From Bolinopsis microptera (lineage: Eukaryota > Ctenophora > Tentaculata > Lobata > Bolinopsidae), in the NCBI RefSeq assembly GCF_026151205.1, contig NC_087076.1, positions 18,525,419 to 18,589,418 on the forward strand: DNA of 64,000 nucleotides, written 5' to 3'. The notes beneath the pieces were generated by a model. That model saw only the letters and a list, made by a program, of their open reading frames with translations, ran no database searches and was not told where the DNA came from. Of this stretch, positions 35,701 through 48,100 are shown one piece after another. A program made the position numbers and the translations under genes. The first letter of the stretch is position 1; every line of letters starts with the position of its first letter.

Positions 35701-38700
35701 CAGATAGCTGGACCAGTAAAGTGTATCTAGCATCATTAGACATGCTGATTGTGCTGTCTGTACGCTTTAATATGCAATCGATCAGACCAGCTTGTAGCTT
35801 GCATATCATTATTATATGCCAGCATTCCCAATGATTAGCAAATTATCACAAGCCCTTTTCAATCGACGTGACGATTAAACTGTCGAGTGAGTGCGTGGTG
35901 TCCTCAACTTGGCCACTACTGGTTGGTTGGATTTTTGGGCATCTACTTTACCTCCCATGAGAGGATATGTGACGTCTATTGGGATCCCTGGTACTTGGAT
36001 GAGAGCCAAACCATTTCCTGGGCTAACCTGAAAATCAGCTCCAGAGGCCACTACCGCATTCAATAATCTTCGATAAATTCACAAATTCTCCACATTTGGT
36101 ATCAAAAGCGGGCGGCATGTGAGAAACAAATATTCTCCTCCCTGCAGCAGCTCCAATACAGTTCTGAGGCAGGAGTCTAGGCTGGATCTCCTTCAAACCC
36201 TGCTTGCAATAATATTGCTAACTCTGGTTCTACCCAAAAAGAGGGCAACTACCCTTAAAGAGGGCAACATCTTGTCTGGGCACCAAAACTGACCAGACAG
36301 GGTATCCAGACGATTCTCAGGATCTATTCTTGTATTTAGCAGACTCCTCTCGGAGCTCTGTCTGGTCCTGTGGTTTATTCACCAGGTTTTATAGGTATTA
36401 CAATGCTGACTAGAATGTTGGCTCCGCATGCTAGAACGGAATGCAGGGCTCGACAAACCACATTCTATCAACTTAAAGTTAGGGCATCGGTCAGGGCAGC
36501 GAAACAAGGATGTCACTTTCGACTGTAACCTTAGGTTAGCAAGTAAAAGTAAGCAAGATGTCCTGATGTGATAATTAGCAACCACTAATTTTCTTTCTAA
36601 CTAAAACTCTTCCCAGGCATTGTCCGCAGACACAAAGAGGTGGTCTTAAAATGTAACGGCATATTTTACTTGCGGGGAGGAGTAGTAAGCCATATTTGTT
36701 ATGACACGTGACAGCTATTAACCAATCAGCTTCCAGCAGTGTCCTATCAAAGAATCAATCCACCACGTGTCAAAACAAATATGGCTTATTTATCACCATT
36801 AACCAAGTCTACACTTTCGTCTCTCACGATGGTTAAATGGGTGAAACTTTTAAAACCACAGATGGATTTCAAATACGTGAAAAGAAATCCGTTACAAGCG
36901 GAACTAGCAGTTCCAGTGGCGTAACGAAGGGCGCCATTTTGACAATTTTGAAAAACTTAACTGAGGTACTAGCTTTTTCGGCGGGATGCACCAACATGCA
37001 ACGTTACGCCACTGAGCAGTTCCTGCTAAAGTTTATATCACGAATATTATGTATGTCATGCCCGACCAAAGAAGAGATAAGTTGTTTTCATGACAGGAAG
37101 ATTATCCACTATATTAGAGAGTGTAAGTAGTAGGGTTCCGAGGATCTCACGTGCTCATGTATTGGAATATACGGGCTAGCCTGTACTCTAGTCCAGACAA
37201 GGACTAGTTCCAGTGATTATAATACTAAACTGAGTAGCATCACCCCGTCACGTGATTCATTTCTGTGCAACAGTCCCTGAATGGCAGGAGCAGATAATAT
37301 GGTGATTTGCGGAACTTTAGAACTTCTGGAATTTTCGATTTGATGATATTGAATTGAGTAGCTGTTGCAGAAAAAGGGATCATTAGGTTATGAACAACTG
37401 CTTATGTCGTGGTAGAGGAAGCTGAAAAGGCTACCCTAGATCTTTGAAACTTCAGATATTGACTCTCCCTCGGGTTCACATTTGCTGAGTATTAGAATAC
37501 TTTACAAATAACAGTCTACCTTTTTTGGACGTCATTTTTTACTATGAAGTCGCTAAAGTATATAAGCCATTCAGATCAGAACAATAAAACATCTAACAAC
37601 AAGACATGGGATAACACATGACACTGAGCGATAAATTCTAATTCTATGGAGCACTATAGTTCTTCTCATATCTCTAATAGGGGACAGCATAATCCTCATA
37701 GCTACCATAAAATACAAGGCTATCAGCGACACAAGGTGATATTAGCCGTGATACAGCACTTGGCAATCTGTGATCTTCTGGAGACTGTTTTCAGAGTGTT
37801 TCACTCTAGTGCTGATACATGATGGTTAGGTGATGGGAACACTGTTCTGTCACCTCGGAAGAGATTGTTAGTAATGTGGGTAATATACAGGCACTTCTTC
37901 TGCCCTGCACACTTACGACTGTGGTGAAGTTCTCCCTCAGAACCCTAGCTTGGTCTTTTAGGTTCAGACCAGATCACATATCATCAGATCTACAGTGTGG
38001 GTTATAACGGTGTGTTGCCCCAACTCTAGTGATGCTCATGATACACGTGATACACACTTAAGTTACCGAGAGTACCAGTGTAACTATGGTTACAGCTCGC
38101 ACGATCTCATTCTCCCAACATGGTTTCTACGGTTGTTATCGGGTTATCTTATCAGTCCTCCTCTCTTATTCCATACTTCTCATCACATCAATACTCTTGC
38201 TAGTGGTAGCAAAGAAGGCACGGTAAGAGACTAAGGTAGGAGGGGATGAGCTGCTAACTGTGGGGGTGCTGTTACTATCCTATCTGCCATGGAGCGTGAT
38301 ACTCTTTACAGGGGTTTACAGTGGGATACAGCACTGTTACCACCCGAGCAGTTCGATACCTGGCTAACTTCTTCGTTTACTCTCTTGCCGTTCGAAGTTT
38401 TAGAAAATTTCTTAAACTGAAGATATCCAAACTAGTTCTCATCATGATCCAACAACAACACAGCAGAGACGAGGAACGATTTCAAGACAGAGGTGCCCAG
38501 AAGTACAGGATGAAGTTGCCCTGACTGCAGCAGTTTTAAATCAAGCAGACAATCTCGTGTATATACAGGATAAGAAAATAAAGGATAAGAATGTTTATTA
38601 ATACGTGTTCACAATTTCTGATCAAGATGATGACTCATTCCGAAAATAAACCACTGTACAACATCTTCCAACACACAGAAATGTAATTAATGTAGAAAGT

Positions 38701-41389
38701 CGTACCTCTAGGATTGAGGGCATGGTAACACTGAAGGCATGAGCGTGACTATCTTTACTTCTGATCCAGAGTTTTTGTAACTGCTTCGTCTTACTTACAT
38801 TGTCCTGTAACGGTTTATTTTTGTTACTTATAGAAGCAGTTAGTTTCACTTATAATTACTTGAATAAGTCACGGTGTGTTTTACAGAAATGCTTAACGAC
38901 GCCTGACTGTCGCCTCAAAAATCCATAATTATTAATTATTGTTACTTTTTATTATTAAGTAGTTTAAACAGCAACTTATTGTCGAATCGATACATCTTCT
39001 AATTAAATGTTAGGTTTAACATACGTTTACATCGTCGCTTATCTCTTTCATCTCTTCTGAAATTAAATTTTCTATTCATTAACCTTATTTGTGAAGTCGG
39101 CGGTAAATAAATTTAGTTACATTAATGCTTCGTAAATCTAACGAAATCTCAATCACAAAAGAATAATGTTTAAAAGCAAATATTTTTCTTAAAATAGTAA
39201 CCTGCATTTTCGGACAACATCGTTTTATACACTTTCTTTCGTTCCTGGAGAGAGTGTGTGAATTATGGTACACATTTGACATAACACAGGTATATTGTCA
39301 CTGCACATTGACTTCCTAAATTTAGGTAATTTAAATAACCTCATCAGACTACTATTCAGCACAATGATATTTAAGTTCACATTATGCCTTATGGGAAGGA
39401 GTCTCACCTTTGATCCACCTCCCCTCCCCCGACCCCCACAATGGTAGTTTTGACAATTCTGACTTATAACTCTTATAGAATAATTCATGAGCTTAAACGG
39501 CCAACTACAGCAACTAGCCAATCATTTATTTTAAATCTGTGTAAAATTTGTCTAAATCAGAAATAAGGAGTTCGTTCTTACCCCGTCAAGTTTGCCCAAG
39601 TCGTCTTTAAGACCAGTCATAACCTTCTTACCGTGAACTGCGACCTCAATCTGAAGTTACATTTATTAGGATGTATATTCTTAACTCTCAGTAGGATAGA
39701 CAAAATTATTGATTTTAATTGACTTACGCTGTTAGAGTCACTCATCAGCAAGGTCGTGATGAGTACAGAAATGTATTTCAATCTCGGTTAATGGTGGTAA
39801 ATATTAATTGCGCTACGTAAGTCATAAGTGGCCACATGCAATGTCGGCTTTACAATGCATTACATGTTACGGTAGCCAGAATTCGATGATAGGGACAAGA
39901 TAGACTTCCAAATCTGCCTGTACTCCTCTAGGATTCAAGTCTAGTACACGCCCGCGCGCGCAAAAATAAACACTCGTGTGCGCGAACATATTAATAATTA
40001 GTTACACAGCGCCTTCCAAAATTAATTTGAGAAGACTCTCCACAAACGTAAACAATCCGTGTTACAGCCTGAAGAATTATCCGTGTCGACTGTATAATAA
40101 CCTAATCAGTTATAATGACCTGATAATATTGTTATAACCGTGCATGCACCTGTTTAGCCAAGTCTTCTTGGCTGAATGAGCTGAGAGCAGGCTTCACTTC
40201 TCGTTGCAATGTGTATGCCACATTTAGATGAGATTCAGAGTACGTTAACATATCTTCTAGCACTGCACCCCACAGACTTTGCAATGGCCTGAAAATGTTG
40301 CAATGCAGATGGTGGCCAGTGAATATTAAAAAACTGTTTTAACAGTTTGCTTAATATATCTGATTACATTATACTAGAAAATGAGAAGATCGACAAATTG
40401 CAATTATAACATGTCATAACTACCAGAAAATAATGATTCTTCTAATAACTTGTGTTTTAAACACTATTCGAAGGAAAAAACAAGGTCTAAAACTGATGAT
40501 AACCTTACCTGAAACACTCAGATGGTTTATCGTTGAACATTTTGAATAGTTTACCCTGTCTACTGTTACACAGTTGAGCAATACTGAAGTGGAAATATTG
40601 TTGAGATGTACATTTTAAAAGTGAGCCCTTACTAACGTCGCTGGAATAATGCCAGTAACAAAAAAGTGTCTTTAAAAGTGCTGGGCACTGTTACTGCTAT
40701 ACTAATATCGATATATTCGATAGAAATCCAATTATTTAGCAGTCTGCATGAGATACGTGCATATTTACAGATCATCAAGATTTTTGTGGGTGTACGACCT
40801 AATCCGTCAAATAGAGCACTGTAAACTAAAAGTTCAAATAGAGCACATAGTTGCCATACCTTCTTGCATAGTTGTACTCGATGTGGGCAAGCTTATCCCA
40901 AAACTCACTGATCATGTCCACTGCATCTTTATCGTTAACAAGTCGCTCGGTCAATATGGAATACTCCGCCTGAGAGAATGGAAATACTGATTCCTTAATT
41001 GTCAGGATCCTTCGCACATTACATAAGAGGGGGGGGGGGGGCAGGGGGTCTAAAATGGCTTAAATCTAGCTTCTGTAATATGTAATATGTAAATAATCCC
41101 TGAACATCTTTTAGTTCATCTACACTTATGGTAGAGTTCTAGTACCTATCATAATAAATCAGTAGAGAAATTTTGATTCTAATTTTAATGGACTGAATAC
41201 TGAGAAATGTTATTTAGTACGTACTATACACACATGTATAGGCACACATGTATAGGCACATAAATTTCAAAGTTTATTAAGCCTTTTTTATCACATTTAA
41301 GTTATACCAACATTGCATAAGATGTATAATCATTTTGAAACTAAACTACTTACAAAGTATATGCTTGGCTGGTCCATGACCTTCGCCAT
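32800..41389 (-). CDS. F-BAR (FCH) domain protein, eleven coding exons
   Basis: Minus-strand exons: 41354-41389 (ATG), 40860-40969, 40509-40583, 40150-40288, 39582-39650, 38706-38804, 34828-34969, 33959-34107, 33480-33657, 33178-33252 and 32800-32867 (stop). All joins keep frame and have GT-AG borders; the total is 1140 nt, 379 residues. A splice acceptor directly before the ATG shows a non-coding 5' exon. Residues about 10-190 look like an FCH/F-BAR membrane-curving helical domain: EFWDKLAHIEYNYARS, then SLWGAVLEDMLTYSESHL and QIEVAVHGKKVMTGLKDDL. The C-terminal half is low-complexity and acidic (DPEDEDILDPGIV), with no SH3 domain. The nearest recalled relatives are NOSTRIN/PSTPIP/FNBP-type proteins; the exact subfamily is uncertain and the F-BAR is short. 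The largest intron (34970-38705) holds a MITE and a GPCR relic. Confidence 0.7.
36686..36788. repeat. Short inverted repeat in the F-BAR gene intron
   Basis: TAAGCCATATTTGTTATGAC plus ACGTG (36686-36710) reappears reverse-complemented at 36764-36788 with one mismatch, around a 53-bp centre. It may be the core of a tiny foldback element. No target duplication was identified. Confidence 0.5.
36914..37014. mobile_element. 101-bp hAT-type MITE with 8-bp target-site duplication
   Basis: The element has perfect 13-bp terminal inverted repeats: CAGTGGCGTAACG at 36914-36926 and its complement at 37002-37014. It is flanked by an exact 8-bp direct duplication, AGCAGTTC (36906-36913 and 37015-37022). 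Eight-base duplications with CAGTGGCG-type ends are hallmarks of the hAT superfamily. It carries no transposase and sits in the large intron of the F-BAR gene. Confidence 0.85.
37644..38524 (+). pseudogene. Degenerate intronless class A GPCR pseudogene
   Basis: Pieces of a seven-helix receptor follow in order but in changing frames. TM1 is LLISLIGDSIILIATIKYKA (frame of 37644). TM2 is KVILAVIQHLAICDLLETVF, shifted, with the LAxxDLL signature. A TM3-like stretch is LLLPCTLTTVVKFSLRTLAW (third frame). TM5 is LLSYSILLITSILLLVVAKK. TM6 is LLTVGVLLLSYLPWSVILF. TM7 is YLANFFVYSLAVRSFRKFL, shifted again, resembling the NPxxY-to-helix-8 region. At least three frame changes and in-frame stops, including TAA at 38005 and 38224, break it. 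It lies antisense within the F-BAR intron. The ligand class is unknown. It could be a decayed single-exon receptor or a retrocopy. Confidence 0.6.
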
Positions 41390-42133
41390 CCTATAAGGAA
41401 AAACGTTTGTTCAACAAAATAAAATACAACACAATATTGGATATTATCGTAAAGTAACTGGTTAAATTCGCACCGATTGCTAAGGGCACTGCTCGTAAAA
41501 CATTTCATTAGCAAACTGCGTGTAGATTAATACAGGACAAGGAAAGCAGCCTATATAATACTATTATAACAACAATATGTCTCGGATAATAACAGGAGAT
41601 ACTTTAACACAATGTTACTTTACTTTCAGTAGTGTGCAAAGGAAACGTAGTGAATTGCACAATTTGTAGAAATATGATGTACTACCATTATATGCTACCA
41701 GCGCTAATATACTATCAATGTATTATTTGAAAGTGAATGCACTCAATGCCTTGATAATTAAGATATGGTCACATTTTATATTATGTAAAGTTGTTATTCA
41801 TGAGCTATTACTGAATTTAATTGAGATAATTTGTTTCAGGTTCTTTGTTAACTGTTGATAACCTTGATTATTTAGTTCTAAGTTGGCAAAAATAACACTT
41901 ACAATGATACTCAAATGATACTCAAATGGACGACTCAGAAGTTCAAAATTACTAAAAATTATCACATTAATAATTTAATCAAAAGATTTACACAAAGAAG
42001 CTGTAATCAAAAACATCTGTTCAGTACACTTCATTCACATATCCATTATTCAAGAACACCTGGTAAACATGTAAGTAACTGTAGTTAAAACTGATATTAT
42101 TCTGTGTCTGATCCTCTAATATTATATCAGGAT
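41390..42133. other. Intergenic between F-BAR 5' end and SCCPDH 3' end
   Basis: No coding sequence is recognised. It should contain the 5' non-coding exon or promoter of the F-BAR gene and the 3' UTR of SCCPDH, both on the minus strand. No clear poly(A) signal or promoter box can be chosen. Confidence 0.45.
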
Positions 42134-45100
42134 TCAGGATGGTTTGACCGAACTGGTGATCTCGAATGAGATGCCACGCTGTTGTAGCCTGGCAACATAC
42201 TCGGGAATGTCCAGCATAGCACCGGGTGTTATAACTCCAACATTCCTGACAAAATTGTATTCATTAATACAATTAATTAAAAAGTTAGTAAATTAAAAAC
42301 TGGTTACACTCGTTGCCATTAATTATATGTTGATTACTAGTTGATAATGTGTATTACTGACTCTTTTCATTATTAAGCTATTAACCTAGGGTATTACATA
42401 TGTGTACGATGCACTCTAAGTAGAGCTTCAGAGCTTGTAAAGGCTATATTTAATCAGCTATTTGAGACAGTGTTCAGTGAATTTTACAGATAGCCGTGTT
42501 GGATAAGTGGTAGAGAAAACCTGTAACTTAAAGAGCAAGTAAGAGCCCCAAACCCAGTGATTTAAATGTGTTTAATTGTTGTATGTAATATCCGGGTAAG
42601 GAAATTATTTGTTAGTCGCATTGTTTTGATGTTTCTGATAATTCCGTATTATATGCGACCAAGGGAAAATGCTCTTTTCAGGTAAAGGAAACTGAACTTC
42701 AACGTTTCAACACAATCCATATTACCGCTGCAGTCTGCACAATGCATGTCACGTTCATTTTATGTATTCATGCAAAGTATTTCTTAGTCTTGTATTTATT
42801 TTGGGTTGCATAATTTTCTAGAAAGGTGTTTAGTCGTATCATGTTCATTGATTGTTCAATGTAAAATCTGGAGTGACCATATCGATGACAATCATAACGC
42901 TGTGATTTGTGAAAGGTATGGTTTCGTTAAAATAACTTTTTTGTCTGATCTGTCTGAACCTGTACTGCACTGCTGACTGCATATTTGATCGCATCCTAAA
43001 ACCGCTGTAAATTCCCAACTATCTGAATAAAAGTTGTAATAAAGCTAAGTTTCTTCCAATTACAGTAAAGGTATCGACCACACGACACCAATAAAACCGC
43101 ATGCGGTTAAATTCAATTATGCCTCCTCATCCTGGTTGACAGCTAATGAATTGTGCCAACACCTTGAAACTATACCATGTTGGCAGTAGATTGGCAGTCA
43201 TGAATCAGTATTACAAATACAAGACTCATATAATTTCCAAGAATCGGTCTGCGTCTTCTCATCGTCTCTAGAGATTAAATTGGCAGTTGTTCCTCCAAGG
43301 ATTTCTGTCTACATATATACATTGTCCGGTTCTTTTTGCTATTGTTAGTTCGTTTAAACAACATTTTGAAAATCATGTATAAGGGCTGATGAAGGTTAGG
43401 TTGTTTTCGCTTAAACCCTGGATGAGCTTATAACAATAGCTTCAGCCAAACCCTACATCGACTTTAGTATACGCCGTGTCGTCTTTGATTTCCCAATGAA
43501 CTGAATTTATAATCAATCAATTGTTCAGTAGTTCGAATTGTGATGTTTTGCGTCCAGAAATTTCTCCCCATCGTGCTGCTAATCTCACATACTGTGGCAG
43601 CACCACAAAGCTCCAGAAAGTGCTCGAAAACATTCAATGTCTTCGCAGAACAGGCAAACGCCCGACCCGAGAAAGTGGATGGCTCCCAAGTGTGTGATAT
43701 GTTCACAAAGAGCTGCTGTAACGAGAATACGGACCAGCTGATGAGAGACCTTGTCTCAACTGATTTCAAGGACCTGCTCCACACAGAGCTTCAGAACACG
43801 TTACACGTGCTAGGCAATTTAGTTGAGAGCTCACTAATTCCGACTTTGTTTCGGAAGGAGTTTAATGCTATGCTGAAGAACGACGAAAACCTGACCTACG
43901 AGGATCTTGCGAGAGCAGCAATTCCCTTGATGATTCGTGAGTCTTGTCTGGAGAAGCCTCATACGAGCCTGTTTGTAAGGGAACTTGCTCCAAGCATCAG
44001 GACAGCAACTGACCGGCTAAAAGTGCTTTACAATGGTCTTGAGGTGATAAAGGAGACTCTTGAAGCTGCCAGAGATATGGACCTTACTGAGGACTGTGTC
44101 TTGGCAGTGATGAAAAACGGTCTGTATTCTGGGCAAAACTTTGAGCTAAAGATGTGCCAGGTTTGCTCTAAAGAAACTGCAGGGGCTAAGCCATGTATCA
44201 GTACTTGTAAAAATGTGGCACGTGGATGTCTTCACCAGTTTACAGAAATTTCATACCTGTTAAACGAACTGACTTTACGGCTGGACAGACACCGCTCGCA
44301 TCTCAACAGCGACGTTGAAAGTATCTTTGAAGCGTTGGAGGATTGGAGGACAGATATAAGGAACTCAGCATACCTTAGAGAGTGTTCAACAGGTAGTGAG
44401 TTAAGTTTTTATCTCGAGGAGGCAGCTTCCATGGTCTTCTCAGGAAAGCCTCTAGAGCTGAGAGATATCTTTAGAAAGACTGCCGACACTGCCTGCCTGC
44501 GCTCTGAAGTTTACGAATTGGTAAACAAAGATTGTTGGACTGCAGAGGGTCTCACTGCAGTGGATACAGGAAATGTGGCCCCATTTACGACCCACGACCA
44601 GACCCATGGAAACCTCATTTTTCCCCGACCGGTGAACGTCGGCATGACCGTCACTGTCGCAGTGGAGTCGTTGAGGGATGCTATCGAAATGTCAGACAAA
44701 GTGGATCGAGAAAAGAATCTGTTGCTTATAAGGAGATCTGATAACACGGAAATTCCAACAGGAGTAACTGAACGAACATCACAAAGTGCTCAACAGCCTA
44801 CAATGTCTTTACGAGCACCGCCAGATGTCTCTACGTCTGAAATTGTACCGCCAGATGTCTCTACAACGTCTGAAATCGTACCGCCAGATGTCTCTACAAC
44901 GTCTGAAATCGTACCGCCAGATGTCTCTACAACGTCTGAAATCGTACCGCCAGATGTCTCTACAACGTCTGAAATCGTACCTCCAGATGTCTCTACAACG
45001 TCTGAAATCGTACCTCCAGATGTCTCTACAACGTCTGAAATCGTACCTCCAGATGTCTCTACAACGTCTGAAATCGTACCTCCAGATGTTTCAATAACTT

Positions 45101-48100
45101 CTTCCAAAGGCATCATCCTTTTTAAAACAACAATAACGCCAGTTTCATCAGTGGACTCTAAACGAGAACGCTTAACTGTCGGACAGACATCTGAGAGTAC
45201 AGGAGGTACCATTCCTCCGACAACAACATTTAAAGTAGATGTCTCAGAAGAACGGGAAACAACAACAATTCTCCAACCTCCCACCACCAAGGATTCTAAA
45301 GACCATCAAAAATCTGATGAGCAGCTCGATATATCAACAACGCAAGCAGTTGAACAGACATCTTCAGAGATTGTGCCTCCCAAAGATTTATCTACTTCTC
45401 CAGAAAGACAAGCTTTAACAGAGATTACTGCTCCAGTAACAGAAGATTCAACCGAGATTACTGCTCCAGTAACAGAAGATTCAACCGAGATTACTGCTCC
45501 AGTAACAGAAGTTTCAACAGAAGTTTCTAAAGAATTACCGCCAACAGTTGAACAGACTTCTTCTCAATTTGCGCTTGTTACTGCAACTGACCGTTCTACC
45601 ACTCATGATTCAGCCGAGATTACTGCTCCAGTAACAGAAGATTCAACAGAGATTACTGCTCCAGTAACAGAAGATTCAATAGAGATTACTGCTCCAGTAA
45701 AAGAAGATTCAACAGAGATTACTGCTCCAGTAAAAGAAGATTCAACAGAGATTACTGCTCCAGTAACAGAAGATTCAACCGAGATTACTGCTCCAGTAAC
45801 AGAAGATTCAACAGAGATTACTGCTCCAGTAACAGAAGATTCAACAGAGATTACTGCTCCAGTAAAAGAAGATTCAACACAGATTACTGCTCCAGTAACA
45901 GAAGATTCAATAGAGATTACTGCTCCAGTAAAAGAAGATTCAACCGAGATTACTGCTCCAGTAACAGAAGATTCAACAGAGATTACTGCTCCAGTAACAG
46001 AAGATTCAATAGAGATTACTGCTCCAGTAACAGAAGATTCAACCGAGATTACTGCTCCAGTAAAAGAAGATTCAGCAGAGATTACTGCTCCAGTAACAAA
46101 AGATTCAACAGAGATTACAGCTCCAGTAACAGAAGATTCAACAGAGATTACTGCTCCAGTAACAGAAGATTCAACCGAGATTACTGCTCCAGTAACAGAA
46201 GATTCAATAGAGATTACTGATCCAGTAACAGAAGATTCAGCAGAAGTTTCTAAAGAATTACCGCCAACAGTTGAACAGACTTCTTCTCAATTTGCGCTTG
46301 TTACTGCAACTGACCATTCTACCACTGATGATTCAGCCGAGATTACTGCTCCAGTAACAGAAGATTCAACAGAGATTACTGCTCCAGTAACAGAAGATTC
46401 AACCGAGATTACAGCTCCAGTAACAGAAGATTCAACCGAGATTACTGCTCCAGTAAAAGAAGATTCAACAGAGATTACTGCTCCAGTAAAAGAAGATTCA
46501 ACCAAGATTACTGCTCCAGTAAGAGAAGATTCAACCGAGATTACTGCTCCAGTAACAGAAGATTCAACAGAGATTACTGCTCCAGTAACAGAAGATTCAA
46601 CCGAGATTACAGCTCCAGTAACAGAAGATTCAACCGAGATTACTGCTCCAGTAAAAGAAGATTCAACAGAGATTACTGCTCCAGTTAAAGAAGATTCAAC
46701 CAAGATTACTGCTCCAGTAAGAGAAGATTCAACCGAGATTACTGCTCCAGTAACAAAAGATTCAACAGAGATTACAGCTCCAGTAACAGAAGATTCAACC
46801 GAGATTACTGCTCCAGTAACAGAAGATTCAGCAGAAGTTTCTAAAGAATTACCGCCAACAGTTGAACAGACTTCTTCTCAATTTGCGCTTGTTACTGCAA
46901 CTGACCATTCTACCACTGATGATTCAGCCGAGATTACTGCTCCAGTAACAGAAGATTCAACAGAGATTACTGCTCCAGTAACAGAAGATTCAACCGAGAT
47001 TACAGCTCCAGTAACAGAAGATTCAACCGAGATTACTGCTCCAGTAAAAGAAGATTCAACAGAGATTACTGCTCCAGTAAAAGAAGATTCAACCAAGATT
47101 ACTGCTCCAGTAAGAGAAGATTCAACCGAGATTACTGCTCCAGTAACAGAAGATTCAGCAGAAGTTTCTAAAGAATTACCGCCAACAGTTGAACAGACTT
47201 CTTCTCAATTTGCGCTTGTTACTGCAACTGTCCATTCTACCACTGATGATTCAACAGAGATTACCGCTCCAGTAAAAGAAGATTCAACAGAGATTACTGC
47301 TCCAGTAACAGAAGATTCAACAGAGATTACTGCTCCAGTAAAAGAAGATTCGACAGAGATTACTGCTCCAGTAAAAGAAGATTCAACAGAGATTACTGCT
47401 CCAGTAACAGAACATTTAACAGAGATTGCTGCTCCAGTAACAGAAGATTTAACAGAGATTGCTGCTCCAGTAACAGAAGATTCAACCGAGATTACTGCTC
47501 CAGTAACAGAAGATTCAACAGAGATTGCTGCTCCAGTAACAGAAGTTTCAGCAGAAGTTTCTAAAGAATTACCGTCAACAGTTGAACAGACTTCTTCTCA
47601 ATTTGCGCTTGTTACTGCAACTGTCCATTCTACCACCGACGATACTGAAGGTAATCAAGAACCTACTGTACCAGTTACGGAACAAAAAGAAGCAACAACA
47701 ATGAAAACAGATCCGCAGCCACTAACCACGAAATTCACAAATAAGCAAGAGAAACCTTCAACGGAACAGAAAGAAACTGATCAGATGGCAAAGACAGATC
47801 CTCAAGAATCTGAATGATAACTGAAGAAGCTCCAGAGGTACCAGTTGAGGCATCAGAAGGAGATCAAGATGATATTGAGTCGACCGAACAAAGTCTAAAC
47901 AACCTAATAAGACAGTTCCAAAAGATTCTACTGAGATAAAGGAGGAGTCAACCGCTCAAAAGACTGATAATGAATCAGATGGTTCAACCGAAGGAACTGG
48001 TATTTCTGATAATGAGGAAACTGATGAAGAATATAATAATGAATCCACTGAAGTGGATTCTAATGAGACATCCCATTTATCTCCAAAAGAATCTGAAGAA

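Noticed and set aside
36100-36600. Possible retroelement or transposon fragment
   Set aside because: Some repeat-like words (AGAGGGCAAC twice), but no ORF, terminal repeats or target duplication.
42489-42570. tRNA-like stretch starting GCCGTGTTGGATAAGTGGTAGAG
   Set aside because: The A-box-like word is not followed by a B box or cloverleaf pairing; too weak to call a tRNA or SINE.
44786-45290. Long alternative-frame ORFs over the glypican repeats (also 46287-47096 minus, 49153-50700 plus)
   Set aside because: They are shadows created by 33-bp and 15-bp repeats whose period is a multiple of three. The chosen frame alone has the signal peptide, head domain and GPI signal.
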